Positions 60,655 through 64,000 of a stretch of DNA of 64,000 nt are shown here, one piece after another; the stretch's first letter is position 1; each line of letters opens with the position of its first letter. This stretch comes from Neisseria dumasiana (GTDB taxonomy: Bacteria; Pseudomonadota; Gammaproteobacteria; Burkholderiales; Neisseriaceae). The notes beneath the pieces were generated by a model. The model saw nothing but the letters and a program-made list of their open reading frames with translations, was not told the DNA's origin and ran no database searches. The stretch is from assembly GCF_022870885.1 (NCBI RefSeq), contig NZ_CP091509.1, positions 62,001-126,000 on the forward strand, given 5' to 3'. The translations under genes and the position numbers were made by a program.

Positions 60655-62355
60655 TTATTTGACAGGCAGATTGTATTTTTTCAGCTGGTAAGCCAGCGTT
60701 GCCCGGCTGATATTCAGTTTTCGGGAGGCTTCGGAGATGTTGCCTTTGCTTTGTACGACGGCTTCCCGAAGAATGTCGGCAATCCATTCTTCCAAATCGA
60801 ACCCCTGCTCGAGCAATTGCTGTATATAGGCATGGCGGCCGCCTTGCGGTGCCGCAGCCGCAGGAGCGGACAAGGTGCCGTCTGAAATACCAAAGTTGCC
60901 GGATACGGGTTTGAAATTGGGAAACAGGTTTTGTGCTTCGATAACGTGATTGTGTTCGGTAAGGATAACGCCGCGTTCGATGACGTTTTCCAGCTCGCGG
61001 ATGTTGCCCGGCCATTGGTGTTGCAGCAGCAGTTCGCGCCCTTGGTCGCTGATGCCCAAAATGCGTTTTTGATGCTCGGCACTGTATTTTTCGAGAAAGT
61101 ATTTGATCAGCAGCGGAATATCTTGATGCCTTTCGCGCAAGGGCGGGATATACACGGGGAAAGTGTTCAGGCGGTAGTAGAGGTCGGCACGGAACTTGCC
61201 TGCGGCGACTGCGTCGGCCAGCGTTTCGTTGGTAGCGGCAACCACCCTGACATCGATTTTACGCACTTGCGTGCCGCCTACGCGCTCCAGCTCGCCTTCC
61301 TGCAAAACACGCAGCAAGGCCGCCTGCGCTCTGGGTGAAAGCTCCACCACTTCGTCGAGAAAAATCGTGCCTTTGTCGGCCCGTTCGAATTTTCCGGGCT
61401 TGCTCTGGCCTGCGCCGGTAAATGCGCCGCGTTCGACGCCGAACAGCTCCGATTCGATCAAATCGGGAGGAATGCACGCGCAGTTGACGGCAACAAACGG
61501 TTGTCCGCTGCGGTTGCTGGCCACATGCAGCCCTTTGGCGAAAGCTTCTTTGCCGACGCCGGTTTCACCTTCGAGCAAAACCGTTACCTTGCTCTGCGCC
61601 GCTTTACGCAGCATATGGCAGACTTGGCGGAATGCAGGTGATTCGCCGATCACATCGAAATAATTGCCTTCTTTGAGCAAATCGTTGAGTTTGCGGTTTT
61701 TGAGCATATCGAGTTCGTGACGCAGGCCGAAAAGCTCTTCAGACACAGGGTCGGGCAGCATGGAACGCTCCAAATCGGTTGTGTCTTCCCATTCGCTCAT
61801 CGGCTTGCCGGTAATCAGGCAGCATGCGTGCCCCATCGATTCGCATTGGGTTTCTTTGAACGCAATCGGAATCCCCATAAAGTAGCTCGAATAACCGCTG
61901 GCATAGCCCAGCAAAGCCCAGCAAACCGGCTCTTTGCTGATGCCGTATTTCTTTTTGTGGTAAGCCACTTCAAACGAACCTTCCCATTGGAATACTCCGT
62001 AAAACCGCCCTTTTTCGGCGCAAAGTTCCAATTCCACCGGCGTAACTTTTACCATGCCGCGTATGCTGTGCAGTTGCGGGCCTGCCAAAAACGCTTCGCG
62101 CAGGCTGCTGCCGGGGCGGATTTTTTTGGCAATTTCCGCATCTTGCACACCCGCATAATAACCGTAACGCATAAAAAAGCGTTTGGCACTTTCCAAACCG
62201 AGAGATTCGACCAAATCCTCACGGAACAGCCACAAAGCGTAGGCATGGCTTAACAGCATCCTCTGCTCGTAAAACCAGATTTTTCCGTTGTCCACATCGA
62301 ATTTGATGGCATCGATAAGATCTTGGCCGGGTAGGTTCTGTTCCTTATTCCTCAT
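60655..62355 (-). CDS. dmpR: Phenol-responsive sigma-54 transcriptional activator (DmpR/MopR family)
   Basis: A ~566-aa enhancer-binding protein that senses phenols and activates RNA polymerase with sigma-54. N-terminal V4R-type sensor: counted from the upstream ATG at 62367, H100 and W128 match the phenol-binding H106 and W134 of MopR, and C149, E172, C175, C183 match its zinc ligands C155, E178, C181, C189, all at exact spacing. AAA+ domain: Walker A GETGVGKE, the sigma-54 loop GAFTGA, and Walker B GTIFLDEV. C-terminal Fis-type HTH: GNISEASRKLNISRATLAYQ. The start at 62355 is preferred because AGGA lies 5 bases before it. It is divergent from the phenol hydroxylase genes it should control. 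Confidence 0.93.
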   Translation of the reverse strand: MRNKEQNLPGQDLIDAIKFDVDNGKIWFYEQRMLLSHAYALWLFREDLVESLGLESAKRFFMRYGYYAGVQDAEIAKKIRPGSSLREAFLAGPQLHSIRGMVKVTPVELELCAEKGRFYGVFQWEGSFEVAYHKKKYGISKEPVCWALLGYASGYSSYFMGIPIAFKETQCESMGHACCLITGKPMSEWEDTTDLERSMLPDPVSEELFGLRHELDMLKNRKLNDLLKEGNYFDVIGESPAFRQVCHMLRKAAQSKVTVLLEGETGVGKEAFAKGLHVASNRSGQPFVAVNCACIPPDLIESELFGVERGAFTGAGQSKPGKFERADKGTIFLDEVVELSPRAQAALLRVLQEGELERVGGTQVRKIDVRVVAATNETLADAVAAGKFRADLYYRLNTFPVYIPPLRERHQDIPLLIKYFLEKYSAEHQKRILGISDQGRELLLQHQWPGNIRELENVIERGVILTEHNHVIEAQNLFPNFKPVSGNFGISDGTLSAPAAAAPQGGRHAYIQQLLEQGFDLEEWIADILREAVVQSKGNISEASRKLNISRATLAYQLKKYNLPVK

Positions 62356-62756
62356 AGCGTTCCTCATTAGTAGCGGTGCCTTGCGGATTATGTTTTTATT
62401 AATATATTTCCCGATTTTGTTATGATTTTTTTCTAGGCGTTTAAATGCTCGGTTTTTTGCTAATGTTTTGCGAATAATTCATATTCCTTGTGTGTCATTT
62501 ATTGATAAATGTTTAGGTAACTTAACAAGTTGCCGTCAGTTTGTGCAACATGGTTTTTGCCATTTACATTTAATTTACATATAAAAACATTAATGTTTAT
62601 TGTGAAAAAAGTAAACGTTACTTAAGTTTTTAAGCCTGTTTGCCATTTATCGCTTTTATCATTAAAAAAATCTGCCGGACGCCCGAACGGGCAGTTTCTC
62701 AAGATAATCTCATTCTCTTTAATATTTTCTTAAAAATCAAGTTGTTTAAAAATTTC

Positions 62757-62798
62757 ATCATTTGATCACATCTGTTTGGTGCGATTTTATCAAATGAT
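62757..62798. promoter_or_regulatory. Inverted repeat, candidate upstream activating site for DmpR
   Basis: ATCATTTGAT (62757-62766) and ATCAAATGAT (62789-62798) are perfect 10-bp inverted repeats separated by 22 bases, about 115-160 bp upstream of the expected start site. DmpR and XylR bind paired inverted sites with TTGATCAA-like cores at this distance; TTTGATCA lies in the left arm. Confidence 0.6.
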
Positions 62799-62887
62799 AA
62801 AAAATTAAAGGGTGCCGTTTCTGTTTCTTATTAGGTTTAATTTTTTTATTTGATAAAAATCAATAAATTATATTTTTAATCATGTTT

Positions 62888-62903
62888 TGGCACGGTGTGT
62901 GCT
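62888..62903 (+). promoter_or_regulatory. Sigma-54 (-24/-12) promoter of the phenol hydroxylase operon
   Basis: TGGCACGGTGTGTGCT has the invariant GG (62889-62890) and GC (62901-62902) separated by ten bases, a near-consensus sigma-54 promoter, 53 bases upstream of dmpK. The remaining 62368-62756 stretch is AT-rich with no gene seen; the regulator's own promoter should lie there. Confidence 0.85.
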
Positions 62904-62955
62904 ATATGAAAAGATATGCGTTTTCTAAAAAGCTGTCGGAAAAGAAAGGCACGAT

Positions 62956-63207
62956 ATGCACACTCCTTCTGCCGCACCATCGAATTTTGTGAAATACATC
63001 CGCGTTCGCAGCGAGCCGGATGCGCGTTTTGTCGAGTTTGATTTTGCCATTAACGACCCCTCGCTGTTTGTCGAACTCATCATGCCCCAGTCTTGTTTTG
63101 AAGAGTTTTGCAAGCGCAACCAAGTGGTTCACATGAGCGAAGAGCAATCCCAAAAAAACGATCAAGAAGCAGCCAAATGGCGTTACGGAACAGAAACCGG
63201 CCAATAA
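62956..63207 (+). CDS. dmpK: Phenol hydroxylase component P0 (DmpK-like)
   Basis: An 83-aa protein at the start of a multicomponent phenol hydroxylase operon. DmpK helps activate the oxygenase, probably in iron-centre assembly, and is needed for growth on phenol. The sequence FVKYIRVRSEPDARFVEFDF and the position between a DmpR-controlled promoter and dmpL identify it. The ribosome-binding site AAGAAAGG is good. It ends 28 bases before dmpL. Confidence 0.88.
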   Translation: MHTPSAAPSNFVKYIRVRSEPDARFVEFDFAINDPSLFVELIMPQSCFEEFCKRNQVVHMSEEQSQKNDQEAAKWRYGTETGQ

Positions 63208-63235
63208 CAAGGCGCAAATTTAAGGAGAAACACAG

Positions 63236-64000
63236 ATGACTTTAGAAATCAAAACCGCCACCATCGAACCGGTTCGCCAAACATTTGCCAATGTGGAGCG
63301 GCGGTTCGGCAACAAGCCGGCCTCCCGTTATCAAGAGGCCACTTATGATGCGCAGGCGACAGCCAATTTCCATTACCGTCCGTTATGGATGCCCGAAAAA
63401 GAACTCAACGACCCCGGCCATACCGCGCTGACCATGCAGGATTGGTATGTTTTAAAAGACCCGCGCCAGTTTTTTTACAGTGCCTATGTGCAGAACCGCG
63501 CCAAGATGCAGGATGCGGCCGAGAACAATTATGCGTTTTTTGAAAAGCGCGGATTGGGCAAACTCATCGACCCCGATATCCAATCTCAAATTATTTTCAG
63601 CCTGCTGCCTTTGCGGCATGTGGAGCAGACCGCCAATCTGAACATGATGTCCGGCTCGGCTTACGGCTACGGAACGGCGTTGACTCAGGCTTGCCTGTAT
63701 GCCGCTATGGACCGTTTGGGTATGGCGCAATATTTGTCGCGCATAGGTTTGATGCTCGACGAAAACAGCGGCGAATCGCTGGCCCGTGCCAAAAAAATCT
63801 GGATGGAAGACCCTGCTTGGCAAGGCGTGCGGGCGTTGTGCGAAGAAATGCTGGTGCATAAAGATTGGGGCGAATTGTTTGTTGCCCAAAATCTGGTGGC
63901 CGATACCTTGGTTAACGTGGTGTTTTACCAAAAGCTCGACCAATGGCTGCTGGAGAACAATGCTCGCGATATTTCCATGCTCACCGAATTTATGCAGCTC
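63236..64000 (+). CDS. dmpL: Phenol hydroxylase component P1 (DmpL-like, beta subunit), 3' end missing
   Basis: The small oxygenase subunit of the soluble di-iron phenol hydroxylase, which converts phenol to catechol. 255 codons are visible before the window ends; the family is ~330 aa. Typical segments are FANVERRFGNKPASRYQEA, HTALTMQDWYVLKDPRQFF and the SAYGYGTALTQACLYAA helix. The start at 63236 follows AAGGAG. The remaining subunits (dmpMNOP-like) should follow outside the window. Confidence 0.92.
   Translation, partial: MTLEIKTATIEPVRQTFANVERRFGNKPASRYQEATYDAQATANFHYRPLWMPEKELNDPGHTALTMQDWYVLKDPRQFFYSAYVQNRAKMQDAAENNYAFFEKRGLGKLIDPDIQSQIIFSLLPLRHVEQTANLNMMSGSAYGYGTALTQACLYAAMDRLGMAQYLSRIGLMLDENSGESLARAKKIWMEDPAWQGVRALCEEMLVHKDWGELFVAQNLVADTLVNVVFYQKLDQWLLENNARDISMLTEFMQL

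Overview
The window is chromosomal DNA from a member of the Neisseriaceae, most likely a Neisseria species other than N. meningitidis or N. gonorrhoeae. The main evidence is the very frequent 12-mer AGGCCGTCTGAA and its reverse complement. This is the AG-dialect DNA uptake sequence (DUS), and many copies form inverted pairs that serve as transcription terminators. Gene content agrees: a RecQ with three HRDC domains, a NadR/FarR-HpaC pair, FrpC-like RTX proteins and Correia-like small repeats. A few uptake sequences belong to other dialects (AGGCTACCTGAA and ATGCCGTCTGAA).

Layout. 1-13.8 kb: respiratory complex I, nuoD (5' end missing) to nuoN plus a DUF2818 gene, with two small unrelated genes inserted around nuoF. 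13.8-17.4 kb: proB, a small membrane protein, udk (reverse) and parB. 17.6-24.6 kb: the complete F1Fo ATP synthase operon atpIBEFHAGDC with a good sigma-70 promoter. 24.6-28.6 kb: nested small mobile repeats around a BCCT transporter and a Mn-type sodA. 28.6-33.7 kb: a metallophosphoesterase, a glycine-zipper protein, accB-accC and nadR-hpaC. 34.3-40.9 kb: one giant gene for a secreted protein with a BapA/LapA-like N-terminus, a repeat linker, about twelve Ig-like domains, a serralysin-type metalloprotease and RTX repeats. 41-46 kb: an AraC regulator, a PhnB-like protein, an IS remnant, recQ and rnhB.

46.2-57.9 kb is the most interesting part. It is an array of FrpC-like modules. Each module tends to consist of an AT-rich gene for a small multi-spanning membrane protein, then an AT-rich, glycine/alanine-rich hydrophobic N-terminal domain, then a nearly invariant GC-richer self-processing module (SPM) with an Asp-Pro site and EF-hand-like loops. 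Only the last module continues into a long RTX region, made of five complete 531-bp repeats and a shortened sixth. The upstream modules are truncated at the same point and several are broken by a nonsense codon or a 1-base slip. I infer a type I secreted toxin locus with a polymorphic N-terminus, with putative membrane immunity proteins and silent upstream donor cassettes. It would be a mirror image of CDI/Maf systems, which vary at the C-terminus. No type I secretion genes lie in the window.

58-64 kb: an ABC-2 permease, dsdA, and the start of a phenol catabolic operon. A DmpR/MopR-type sigma-54 activator with all known phenol- and zinc-binding residues is divergent from dmpK and dmpL (cut by the window end). 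A -24/-12 promoter and an upstream inverted repeat lie between them. No tRNA, rRNA or CRISPR array was seen.
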